Part shown: positions 1 to 6,583 of the stretch, one piece after another
Numbering within the stretch: the first letter of the stretch is position 1
How the letters are laid out: the number at the start of each line of letters is the position of its first letter
NCBI GenBank assembly: GCA_937890735.1
Contig: CALACZ010000122.1
Location: 1-13,894, forward strand
DNA: 13,894 nucleotides
Origin: an uncultured Bacillota bacterium
GTDB taxonomy: Bacteria > Bacillota > Clostridia > Oscillospirales > Oscillospiraceae
Reading direction: 5' to 3'
Notes under the pieces: model-generated
The model's input: only the letters and a program-made list of their open reading frames with translations
Databases searched by the model: none
What the model was told of the DNA's origin: nothing
Program-made: the position numbers and the translations under genes

Positions 1-190
1 GACGGCCTCGCAAGAAGCTGGGCTACCGCACCCCGGAGGAACTGTTTGACGAGTTTCTCGACTCTGTTTACGCAGCCGATGGCTGCGGCAGCATCGCCCA
101 GGATGGAAGCCAGCGGCTCCCATCCTGACCGATGCTCTGATTCACGAATTTCTACCGTGCAGGTGTCCAACTTGCACTTGCAATTTGCGG
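1..190 (+). mobile_element. Right end of an IS30-family insertion sequence
   Basis: The transposase stop codon at 126-128 is followed by about 60 non-coding bases. These end in a segment, roughly 163-190, containing GTCCAACTTGCACTTGCAAT followed by TTGCGG. Ends of this kind (GT..CAACTTGCA..TGCAATTTGC) are typical of right terminal inverted repeats in Firmicute IS30 elements, which lie just past the transposase stop. The left end and target duplication are outside the window, so the exact boundary near base 190 is inferred. If it is correct, the element stops about 10 bp before the start codon of the next gene. Confidence 0.5.
3..128 (+). CDS. IS30-family transposase, C-terminal end (5' part outside the window)
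   Basis: The frame beginning at base 3 reads RPRKKLGYRTPEELFDEFLD and continues for 21 more residues to a TGA at 126-128. An Arg-Pro-Arg-Lys stretch followed by LGYRTPEE-F is the typical extreme C-terminus of IS30-family DDE transposases, just beyond the catalytic Glu. Only the last 41 codons are visible, so the DDE residues and the helix-turn-helix N-terminus cannot be checked. The tail after EEL-F (VYAADGCGSIAQDG and onward) is not something I recognise and may be element-specific. Whether the full gene is intact upstream cannot be seen. The family call rests on this short but characteristic motif. Confidence 0.75.
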   Translation, partial: RPRKKLGYRTPEELFDEFLDSVYAADGCGSIAQDGSQRLPS

Positions 191-199
191 TTTTTCATC

Positions 200-1174
200 A
201 TGCCTGGTATCCGGGACGTTGCAGAGCTGGCGGGTGTATCCGTCACAACCGTATCGCGTGCTCTCAACGGGAAGGGTTATATTTCAAAGGAAACATATGA
301 AAAAGTCTTCGCCGCAATTGAGCAGCTGGACTATATTCCAAACCAGCTGGCGCGCAATTTATATCATCAGCGCTCATTCTATGTCAGTCTGATCCTCTCT
401 GACAGTGCCAATCCCTTCTGGGCAGAGATGACACGCTACATTGAGATGGAGCTGCACCGCCACGGCTATAAAATGTTCCTCTGTAACACCAGCGAAAGTG
501 CCGGGCAGGAACGCGAATACATCCGCATGATGCGGCAGAACATGGTTGACGGCATGATTCTCGGCACCTACATGCTTGAGCCGGAGGAATACGGCAGTCT
601 TGCGCTGCCTATTGTCGCGCTTGATCTGCGCATTGCAGACAATATCCCCACCGTATACTCTGATCACGCCAAGGGCGGCATGCTGGCCGCACAGGAGCTG
701 ATCCGGAGCGGCTGCAGCTGCGTTCTGAACGTGGAAGCTGCCATGACCGAAAAATCGCCCTCTGTCCTCCGCCACCGGATTGTCGAGCGTGAGCTTGCCG
801 CACACGGAATCCGCTGCATCACCTGCACCTGGGACTCCACTGAGCAGTTGGAGGACTATCCCAGCATCATCAACCGCATGTTTGACGCGCACCCGGAAAT
901 CGACTCTATTTTCTCCGAGGACCTGATCGTCATCCACGCCGTCAAATGTGCGCAGGAGCGCGGTCTGCGGATTCCAGAGGATTTCAAGGCCGTCGCCTAC
1001 GGCGGTACCTTTCTTGCAAACACATGCTATCCGGCGCTCACCTATGTCACGCAGCCGCTGGCGAAGCTGGCGCAGGCGCTTGTCCAGACACTAATGGATA
1101 AAATCGACGGGAAAGCTGTCCGTCAGGAGCAGATCCTGTCCGACATCACACTCGTACGCGGGAAAACGACCTAA
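200..1174 (+). CDS. LacI-family transcriptional regulator
   Basis: This 324-residue protein is a carbohydrate-responsive DNA-binding repressor or activator of the LacI/GalR family. Residues 3-22 form the family helix-turn-helix (IRDVAELAGVSVTTVSRAL), followed by the linker and the hinge-helix motif PNQLARNL at 47-54. The rest is the periplasmic-binding-protein-like effector domain, with the characteristic SLILSDSANPFW start of the first subdomain near residue 63 and AYGGTFLANTCYPALT-V-QP near the C-terminus. Length and ends are normal for the family. The C-terminal pattern resembles sucrose or ribose repressors, but the ligand cannot be assigned. ATG at 200 is chosen because the HTH begins canonically from it. 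A TTG at 185 would add five residues, encoded partly by the probable IS end. No ribosome binding site precedes either start, and no sugar transport or catabolic gene is nearby. The original promoter region, and perhaps a partner operon, may have been lost to the IS insertion. Confidence 0.9.
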   Translation: MPGIRDVAELAGVSVTTVSRALNGKGYISKETYEKVFAAIEQLDYIPNQLARNLYHQRSFYVSLILSDSANPFWAEMTRYIEMELHRHGYKMFLCNTSESAGQEREYIRMMRQNMVDGMILGTYMLEPEEYGSLALPIVALDLRIADNIPTVYSDHAKGGMLAAQELIRSGCSCVLNVEAAMTEKSPSVLRHRIVERELAAHGIRCITCTWDSTEQLEDYPSIINRMFDAHPEIDSIFSEDLIVIHAVKCAQERGLRIPEDFKAVAYGGTFLANTCYPALTYVTQPLAKLAQALVQTLMDKIDGKAVRQEQILSDITLVRGKTT

Positions 1175-1556
1175 AGTCGCTCACAAACGGTACACTTACA
1201 GTAAAATGCCCTGACCCATATTTTGACCCAAGTGTGCACGAAAGCGTGTGGGTGAAGTGGACAAAACTCCGAGAAATTCCGCACTTTTTCCGGCAAAACG
1301 GACGTATTTTACGCAAAATACTTGATATTGCGAACTGATCGCAGATGAGTGGCGCGAGAAGCCTGCGGTTCGACCGATCGCATTTTTGCGGCGCAAAAGC
1401 GCCGCTTTTTCTGCATGAAATGCAGAAAACAAAAGAAAATGCAATCGGCACGGAGGCGGCGCAGCCGCCGGAGTATCCCGCTTATCCGCCCGCGCCCTCG
1501 CCACACGGCGCGCCCGCCCGTAGCAAAATGTATAATATAGCAATTTAATTATACAA
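1175..1556. other. Gene-free, hairpin-rich spacer, possibly a dispersed repeat
   Basis: No convincing gene is present. The stretch is dense in inverted repeats. GTATTTT/AAAATAC at 1304-1321 has a 4-nt loop. GCGGCGC/GCGCCGC at 1388-1405 has an AAAA loop. CTGCAT/ATGCAG at 1411-1425 has a 3-nt loop. GGCGGC/GCCGCC at 1455-1469 also has a 3-nt loop. TGACCCA occurs twice at 1212-1218 and 1224-1230, with a near-inverse TGGGTGA just after. The short open frames here, on either strand, look like by-products of the composition. The layout resembles multi-copy structured intergenic elements of clostridial genomes, but copy number cannot be judged from one window. Confidence 0.4.
1388..1410 (+). terminator. 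Rho-independent terminator downstream of the LacI-family gene
   Basis: A perfect 7-bp stem GCGGCGC/GCGCCGC with an AAAA loop is followed directly by TTTTT at 1406-1410. It lies 213 nt after the regulator stop codon and is the first good terminator shape on the plus strand. On the minus strand the stem is followed by A residues, so it should act only rightward. It could instead be part of a structured repeat. Confidence 0.55.
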
Positions 1557-1560
1557 TCAA
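1532..1560 (-). promoter_or_regulatory. Possible minus-strand promoter
   Basis: Read on the minus strand, TTGATT (1560-1555) is separated by 17 bp from TATTAT (1537-1532). This would transcribe leftward into the GC-rich hairpin region. No coding gene follows, so the product would be a structured RNA or nothing. The surrounding DNA is AT-rich, and such matches arise easily by chance there. Confidence 0.25.
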
Positions 1561-2090
1561 AGAGGCAGACGCTCAATATATTTTCGCAAATCACGGGCGA
1601 ATACGACCGGTTTGCATGAATGTTTCTCTGCATAAAGATTTGCTTCGATTGTATTTTACTTTTGAAACGCACATTGCCGGTTTTTGATGAGTCGCATCTA
1701 TAAGTACGTTTTATCGGACAGCGTCTATGCTATTGTTATCCATATCAAAAGCAATAGCTCTAACCAGATCGGCTTTACGGCAGCAAAAAGTGTTTTTACT
1801 ATTTCTATTTCAAAACATAGTTCAGTTGTATAAAACTCATCAGGAGCAGCAGTATGATCGTCCTTAACATCACCATCGTAAATGGCAACACTTGGAATTT
1901 CCATAAATATAAATAACTGTCATATTGACTTTATCGAGTTTTGTCCCCTTGCATTAATGACACAGATTCCGTAATCATCCAACGAAATGCCTATCTTTTC
2001 AGCAAATTTATGAATGCAACCATATTCTGTCTCACCTTCAATCAAGAGTGCACACTTAGCATAGAATGCTTCTTTAACCTCAGATGCAAT
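1557..2090 (-). pseudogene. Decayed OLD-family ATP-dependent endonuclease, C-terminal TOPRIM part
   Basis: Reading the minus strand from about 2090 gives SEVKEAFYAKCALLIEGETE then YGCIHKFAEKIGISLDDYGI and CVINARGQNSIKSI. This is the start of an OLD-type TOPRIM nuclease domain with its metal-binding Glu (EGETEYG, near 2040). After an in-frame TGA at 1922-1920, the same frame resumes as MEIPSVAIYDGDVKDD, carrying the DxD motif (near 1883-1863), then PDEFYTTELCFEIEIVKTLF. A one-base shift near 1770 leads to DLVRAIAFDMDNNSIDAV. A second shift near 1722 leads to DKTYL, stop, MRLIKNRQCAFQK, stop, NTIEANLYAEKHS and ARDLRKYIERLPL, ending with TGA at 1559-1557. The N-terminal ABC-type ATPase half is missing, and homology fades above about 2090. 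OLD-family nucleases, including GajA of Gabija, act in phage defence or DNA metabolism. This copy cannot make a working protein. It runs antisense to all neighbours and is more AT-rich than they are, suggesting horizontal origin. Confidence 0.8.
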
Positions 2091-2183
2091 TCAACTATTG
2101 ATTCGCATCTCAGGGGGGAAGCCTTTGTATTGTGCAAACTGGGCAAATTTACACTCCGTTCATGCAATTTGCGTATCACGGCG

Positions 2184-2202
2184 GTATATTTGGTAAATAT
2201 AC
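2184..2202. promoter_or_regulatory. Perfect palindrome, candidate operator of the ABC exporter operon
   Basis: GTATATTTGGTAAATATAC has perfect 8-bp arms around a GGT centre. It lies 39 bp before the ATG of the first ABC gene and contains or overlaps -10-like hexamers (TATATT at 2185-2190, TATACT at 2198-2203). An exact dyad over the promoter is typical of a repressor site. MarR, TetR or YtrA-type GntR regulators commonly control such exporter pairs. No such regulator gene is in the window. No convincing -35 box at ideal spacing was found, so the promoter itself is uncertain. Confidence 0.5.
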
Positions 2203-2241
2203 TTTGAATGGAATTTTGCGATAGAAACGGAGACTTTTGCC

Positions 2242-4017
2242 ATGCTGAACTTACTGCGGCGGATGCGGCGGCGGGAGCTTTTTACGGCGGTGCTTTGCGC
2301 GCTGCTGGTGCTGGGGCAAATTTATTTTGACCTCTCCCTGCCCGACTACATGACCGATCTGACCACGCTCATCAAGACCCCCGGCAGCCTCCCGGCGGAC
2401 ATCGCCGCGGTGGGCGGGCGGATGCTGCTGTGCGCGCTGGCAAGCGCCGTGCTCGCCATCACGGCGGGCTTTCTCGCGGCACGCACCGCGGCGGGCTTCA
2501 GCTTTTCTGTCCGCGAGGATCTGTTCCACCATGTAATGGAGCTCGGAAACGCGGAGCTTCAGGAATTTTCCGTGCCCAGCCTCATCACGCGCACCACAAA
2601 CGACATCACGCAGATCCAGATGGTCATCGCGATGGGTCTGCAAATGGTCATCAAAGCGCCGGTGATGGCGGTGTGGGCGGTGGCAAAAATTCTCGGCAAG
2701 AGCTGGGAGCTGTCGGCAGTGACGGCGGCGGTGGTCGTGGTGCTGTGCGTGACGATCCTTTGCGTGCTGCGCGTGTGTTTGCCGCGTTTTCGCATCGTGC
2801 AGAAGCTCACCGACCAGATCAACCGCGTCGCGCGCGAGAATCTGACCGGCATCAACGTGGTGCATGCGTTTAACGCCGAGGACTATCAGAACGAAAAATT
2901 CGACGGCTTCAGCCGCGACATGATGAACACGCAGATGAAGAACCAGAAGCTCTTCTCGCTCATCCAGCCGGTGCTATCCCTCGGGATGAACGGGCTGTCG
3001 CTGGCGGTTTACTGGGTCGGCGCGGCGCTGGTGCAGCGCACGGCGGACGCGGCGGGCAGGCTCGCGATGTTCACGAACGTGGTCGTGTTCAGCACCTACG
3101 CCACCTACGTTGTGATGTCGTTTATGATGCTGGTGATGATCTTCATGCTCGCCCCGGCGGCGCAGGTCTCCGCCGAGCGCATCGGGCGCGTTTTGCAGGC
3201 GCAGCCCGCCGTCACGCCGGGGGACAAACAGGACGCGCCGGAGGCGGGGACGCTGGAGTTCCGCGACGTGTCGTTCCGCTATCCCGGCGCGCAGGAGGAC
3301 GCGCTGAGCCACATCTCCTTCCGCGTGGAAAAGGGGCAGACGCTGGCGATCATCGGCGCGACGGGCAGCGGCAAATCGACGCTCATCGGACTCATCCCGC
3401 GTTTTTACGACGCAACAAGCGGGCAGGTGCTCGTGGACGGGCGCGATGTGCGCGAGTTCACGTTCGACGCGCTGTATGACCGGCTCGGCTATGTGACGCA
3501 GAAGGCGGTGCTGTTTTCCGGCACGGTACAGTCGAACGTCTTTTTCGGCAGCGGCAGCGCGCCGGAGACGGATGAGAACCTGCAAAAGGCGCTCGACCTT
3601 TCGCAGGCGGCGGAATTTGTAAACAGCTACCCCGAGGGCGCGCAGCACCGCATCGCACAGCTCGGGCGCAACGTCTCCGGCGGGCAGAAGCAGCGCCTTG
3701 CCATCGCGCGGGCGCTGGCGCGCGGAGCGGAGATCCTCATATTTGACGATTCGTTCTCGGCGCTGGACTACCGCACGGACGCAAAGCTGCGCGCGGGGCT
3801 CTCCTCGCAGATGGCGGGCGTGACGAAGGTCATCGTCGCGCAGCGCATCAGCACCATCCGCCATGCGGATGAAATTCTTGTTTTGGAGCGCGGCGAGATC
3901 GCCGGACGCGGCACGCACGACCAGCTGCTGCGCTCGTGCAGCATCTACCGCGAGATCGCAAGCTCGCAGCTCTCGCAGCAGGAGCAGCAGGAAGGAGGCG
4001 CGGCACATGAAGCGTGA
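2242..4017 (+). CDS. Heterodimeric ABC exporter subunit A (degenerate ATP site)
   Basis: This 591-residue half-transporter fuses a six-helix membrane domain to an ATPase domain and should act in the cytoplasmic membrane as an exporter with the next gene product. Membrane segments lie near residues 14-30, 58-80, 128-150, 156-180, 238-264 and 277-304. The nucleotide-binding domain shows Walker A GATGSGKST (372-380), Q-loop Gln420, signature VSGGQ (478-482) and Walker B ILIFDD (Asp502). Asp503 replaces the catalytic Glu, and Gln534 replaces the H-loop His (VAQRIST). These two changes mark the degenerate subunit of TM287/288- and BmrC/BmrD-type pairs. The C-terminal run EIAGRGTHDQLL..C..YREI fits the same group. 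GGAG at 2229-2232, 9 nt before the ATG, sets the start. The 3' end overlaps the next gene by 11 bp, implying coupled translation. Substrates are probably drugs, lipids or peptides, but the sequence does not tell which. Confidence 0.93.
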   Translation: MLNLLRRMRRRELFTAVLCALLVLGQIYFDLSLPDYMTDLTTLIKTPGSLPADIAAVGGRMLLCALASAVLAITAGFLAARTAAGFSFSVREDLFHHVMELGNAELQEFSVPSLITRTTNDITQIQMVIAMGLQMVIKAPVMAVWAVAKILGKSWELSAVTAAVVVVLCVTILCVLRVCLPRFRIVQKLTDQINRVARENLTGINVVHAFNAEDYQNEKFDGFSRDMMNTQMKNQKLFSLIQPVLSLGMNGLSLAVYWVGAALVQRTADAAGRLAMFTNVVVFSTYATYVVMSFMMLVMIFMLAPAAQVSAERIGRVLQAQPAVTPGDKQDAPEAGTLEFRDVSFRYPGAQEDALSHISFRVEKGQTLAIIGATGSGKSTLIGLIPRFYDATSGQVLVDGRDVREFTFDALYDRLGYVTQKAVLFSGTVQSNVFFGSGSAPETDENLQKALDLSQAAEFVNSYPEGAQHRIAQLGRNVSGGQKQRLAIARALARGAEILIFDDSFSALDYRTDAKLRAGLSSQMAGVTKVIVAQRISTIRHADEILVLERGEIAGRGTHDQLLRSCSIYREIASSQLSQQEQQEGGAAHEA

Positions 4018-5776
4018 TAAGACCGCTGATCCCGGCATTCTGCCCGCGCTGCGGCGCACGGCGGCGTACCTCAAAAAATCGCTGCCGCTCATCCTCATCG
4101 CCCTCATCCTCGCCGCGCTCGGCACGGCGCTGACCATCGTGGGTCCCGGGCAGATCGGCAGGATCGCCGCCCTCATCTCAAGCGGTCTGGACGGCGCGAT
4201 CGACCTCGCCGCCGTGGCGCGCATCGGCGCGGTGCTGGTGGCGGTGTACGCGCTCAGCGCGCTGTGCACATTCCTTCAGCACTATATCATGGCGGACGTG
4301 ACGCTCAAAATGTCCTATCAGATGCGCGCGGAGCTGTCGCGAAAGATCAACGTCGTGCCGCAGAAATACTTCAATTTCCACGCGCAGGGCGATATACTCA
4401 GCCGCATTACGAACGATGTCTCCACGCTCCAGCAGGGGCTGACGAACGCGCTGCCCACGGTCATCAGCGCGGGGACGCAGTTTGTCGGCTGCGTCGTGAT
4501 GATGCTCATCACCGAGTGGCGGCTGGCGCTGGCGGCGCTGGGCGTGACGCTCGTGGGGCTGATCGCGGCGGGCATTGTGATGCTGCGCTCGCAGAGATAT
4601 TTTGCCGCCCGGCAGACGGCGCTGGGCGAGCTTGGCGGGTACATCGAGGAGATGTACTCCGGGCACAGCGTTGTGCGCCTGAGCTGCGCGGAAGCGCCGG
4701 TGGGCGCGGCGTTTGACAAGCTGAACGCCGCCGTGTACGACGCAAACTGGCGCTCGCAGTTCCTCTCCGGCATCATGCAGCCGATGATCACGGTCGTGAG
4801 CAACGTCGCCTACGTTGCCGTGTGCGTGCTCGGCGCGGCGATGGCGCTGGCGGGGACGATCGGCTTTGACGTGATCGTGTCGTTTATCCTGTATGTGCGC
4901 CTGGTCACAACGCCGCTCGGGCAGATCGCGCAGGGGCTGACGAATTTGCAGACCGCGTCCGCCTCGGCACACCGCATTTTTGAATTTTTGCAGACCGAAG
5001 AGCTGCCGGATGAGTCGAAACTCCCCGAAAAAACCGACATCGGGCGCGGTGCGGTGAGCTTCCGCCATGTGCAGTTCCGCTATCCCGACGCGCCGGAAAA
5101 GCCCGTCATCCGCGATTTTTCCGCCGAGGTCGCGCCGGGGCAGAAGGTCGCCATCGTCGGTCCTACCGGCGCGGGCAAGACCACCATGGTGAGCCTGCTC
5201 ATGCGCTTTTACGACCTCACGGGCGGCGAGATCCTGATCGACGGCGAAGATCTTGCCGAGATCCCGCGCCATCAGGTGCACAGCCTGTTCGGCATGGTTT
5301 TGCAGGACACCTGGCTGTTTGAGGGCACGATCCGCGAAAATCTCGTCTATAACCTCGAAAATGTAACCGACGAGCAGCTCGAGCGCGTCTGCCGCGCGTG
5401 CGGGCTTGACAAATTTGTCCACAGCCTGCCGCACGGCTTTGACACCGAGCTGACCGAGGCGACCACCATCTCCGCCGGGCAGAAGCAGCTGCTCACCATC
5501 GCCCGCGCGATGCTTCAGAACGCACCGATGCTCATTCTCGACGAGGCGACCAGCTCCGTCGATACGCGCACGGAGGTGCTCATTCAGCGCGCGATGGACG
5601 AGCTGACGAAGGGGCACACGAGCTTTGTCATCGCGCACCGCCTGAGTACCATCCGCAACGCAGACCTCATTCTGGTCATGCGCGGCGGCGACGTGGTGGA
5701 GAGCGGCACGCACGAGCAGCTGCTGCAAAAGGGCGGCTTCTACGCCGAGCTGTATAACTCGCAGTTTGCAGGTTGA
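4007..5776 (+). CDS. Heterodimeric ABC exporter subunit B (catalytically canonical)
   Basis: This 589-residue partner of the preceding gene product has membrane segments near residues 24-46, 72-95, 148-169, 171-193, 262-285 and 287-310, then an ATPase domain. It shows Walker A GPTGAGKTT (385-393), Q-loop Gln433 (MVLQDTWLF), signature ISAGQ (488-492), Walker B MLILDE with catalytic Glu513, D-loop SSVD and H-loop His544 (IAHRLST). It thus supplies the intact catalytic residues, while its own signature departs from LSGGQ. That signature faces the degenerate Walker motifs of subunit A. The open frame extends back to an ATG at 3863, but that stretch is an Arg/Ser-rich shadow of the upstream gene. 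ATG 4007 has AAGGAGG at 3992-3998, 8 nt away, and begins a normal N-terminus. The 11-bp overlap with subunit A indicates one operon and coordinated stoichiometry. Confidence 0.94.
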   Translation: MKRDKTADPGILPALRRTAAYLKKSLPLILIALILAALGTALTIVGPGQIGRIAALISSGLDGAIDLAAVARIGAVLVAVYALSALCTFLQHYIMADVTLKMSYQMRAELSRKINVVPQKYFNFHAQGDILSRITNDVSTLQQGLTNALPTVISAGTQFVGCVVMMLITEWRLALAALGVTLVGLIAAGIVMLRSQRYFAARQTALGELGGYIEEMYSGHSVVRLSCAEAPVGAAFDKLNAAVYDANWRSQFLSGIMQPMITVVSNVAYVAVCVLGAAMALAGTIGFDVIVSFILYVRLVTTPLGQIAQGLTNLQTASASAHRIFEFLQTEELPDESKLPEKTDIGRGAVSFRHVQFRYPDAPEKPVIRDFSAEVAPGQKVAIVGPTGAGKTTMVSLLMRFYDLTGGEILIDGEDLAEIPRHQVHSLFGMVLQDTWLFEGTIRENLVYNLENVTDEQLERVCRACGLDKFVHSLPHGFDTELTEATTISAGQKQLLTIARAMLQNAPMLILDEATSSVDTRTEVLIQRAMDELTKGHTSFVIAHRLSTIRNADLILVMRGGDVVESGTHEQLLQKGGFYAELYNSQFAG

Positions 5777-5781
5777 TCTTG

Positions 5782-5815
5782 CGCCGCGCAATTCGGCAAA
5801 CCGAATTGCGCGGCG
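5782..5815 (+). terminator. 15-bp hairpin ending the ABC operon
   Basis: A perfect 15-bp inverted repeat (CGCCGCGCAATTCGG and its complement) surrounds a CAAA loop and starts 5 nt after the stop codon. The following TTGCCTATTG is only weakly U-rich, so termination may be partial. The position still suggests a transcription end. The -35 hexamer of the deoC promoter begins at the very next base. Confidence 0.6.
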
Positions 5816-5844
5816 TTGCCTATTGCGCGCATTTATAGTATAAT
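5816..5844 (+). promoter_or_regulatory. Sigma-A-type promoter of deoC
   Basis: TTGCCT (5816-5821), a 17-bp spacer and a perfect TATAAT (5839-5844) lie 29 bp upstream of the deoC start. The predicted transcript start is near 5851, leaving a short leader that contains the AAGGAGG site. Confidence 0.75.
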
Positions 5845-5873
5845 GGCTGCAAATCAGCAAGGAGGATTGCTTT

Positions 5874-6542
5874 ATGCCGGAAATTCAGCTCAAAAAACCG
5901 CTTGCAAAATACATCGACCACACGCTCTTAAAAACCGACGCAACGCCCGTGCAGATCAAAAGGCTCTGCGCCGAGGCGGAGGAGTACCAGTTCGCGTCCG
6001 TGTGCGTGAACAGCTGCTACGCAAAGCTCGCGCATGAATGCCTGCGCGGACGCGGCGTCGCCGTGTGCTGCGTGGTCGGCTTCCCGCTGGGCGCGATGTC
6101 GCCGCGCGCGATGGCGTATGAGGCGCGCTGCGCCGCCGAGGACGGCGCGTCGGAGATCGACATGGTCATCCCTGTCGGCGCGCTCAAGGCGGGCGACGAC
6201 GAGACCGTGCGCGAGACCATCGGCGCGGTGGTGGAGGCGGTGACGGGACGCGCCATCGTGAAGGTCATCATCGAGGCGTGCCTGCTCACGGACGAGGAAA
6301 AGGTCCGCGCATGCCGGCTCGCCGAGTCCGTCGGCGCGGCGTTCGTCAAAACGTCCACCGGCTTTTCAAGCGGCGGCGCGACGGAGCACGACGTGGCGCT
6401 CATGCGCAAATCCGTCAGCCCCGCCGTGCAGGTCAAAGCCGCGGGCGGGATTCGAGACCGGGAGACCGCGCTCAAAATGATCGCGGCAGGGGCGGATCGA
6501 ATTGGAGCATCCGCCGGGATACAGATCGTGAGTGAGGGATAA
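5874..6542 (+). CDS. deoC: Deoxyribose-phosphate aldolase
   Basis: This 222-residue cytoplasmic class I aldolase cleaves 2-deoxy-D-ribose 5-phosphate to glyceraldehyde 3-phosphate and acetaldehyde, the last step of deoxynucleoside catabolism. It is a TIM barrel of the short bacterial type. Visible family motifs are YIDHTLLK (13-20), FASVCVN (40-46), VVGFPLGA (67-74), EIDMVI with the active-site Asp96, and VKTSTGF with the Schiff-base Lys159. VKAAGGIRD carries Lys188, and RIGASAG near the C-terminus is the phosphate-binding turn, usually GTSSG. AAGGAGG at 5859-5865, 8 nt before the ATG, fixes the start. The gene has its own promoter and terminator and no nucleoside phosphorylase or transporter neighbours, so it is a single-gene unit. 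No DeoR-type operator was recognised. Confidence 0.97.
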   Translation: MPEIQLKKPLAKYIDHTLLKTDATPVQIKRLCAEAEEYQFASVCVNSCYAKLAHECLRGRGVAVCCVVGFPLGAMSPRAMAYEARCAAEDGASEIDMVIPVGALKAGDDETVRETIGAVVEAVTGRAIVKVIIEACLLTDEEKVRACRLAESVGAAFVKTSTGFSSGGATEHDVALMRKSVSPAVQVKAAGGIRDRETALKMIAAGADRIGASAGIQIVSEG

Positions 6543-6548
6543 AGATGT

Positions 6549-6583
6549 GCCCCCGAACGGCAATGCCGTTCGGGGGCGTTTTT
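6549..6583 (+). terminator. Rho-independent terminator of deoC
   Basis: A perfect 13-bp stem (GCCCCCGAACGGC and its complement) with an AAT loop is followed by G and TTTTT (6579-6583), starting 6 nt after the deoC stop. This is a textbook strong terminator. Confidence 0.93.

Noticed and set aside
1196..1672. Minus-strand 158-residue frame across the hairpin spacer
   Set aside because: It crosses several perfect hairpins and part of the pseudogene in the wrong frame, and its Cys/Arg/Ser-rich composition looks non-coding.
2163..2173. TGCAATTTGCG, identical to 179-189 in the IS30 end, as a second IS remnant
   Set aside because: An 11-base match in about 2 kb is expected nearly by chance, and the flanking bases do not align.
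1941..2207. Plus-strand 88-residue frame (MSPCINDTDSVIIQ and onward)
   Set aside because: It is largely the antisense shadow of the OLD-nuclease relic, has no ribosome binding site and resembles no known protein.
1557..2241. A complete Gabija or other two-gene defence system
   Set aside because: Only a broken TOPRIM half is present. There is no ATPase domain and no helicase partner on either strand.
3863..4006. A 48-residue N-terminal extension of ABC subunit B
   Set aside because: It lies inside subunit A in another frame and is an Arg/Ser-rich shadow. The ATG at 4007 has an excellent AAGGAGG.
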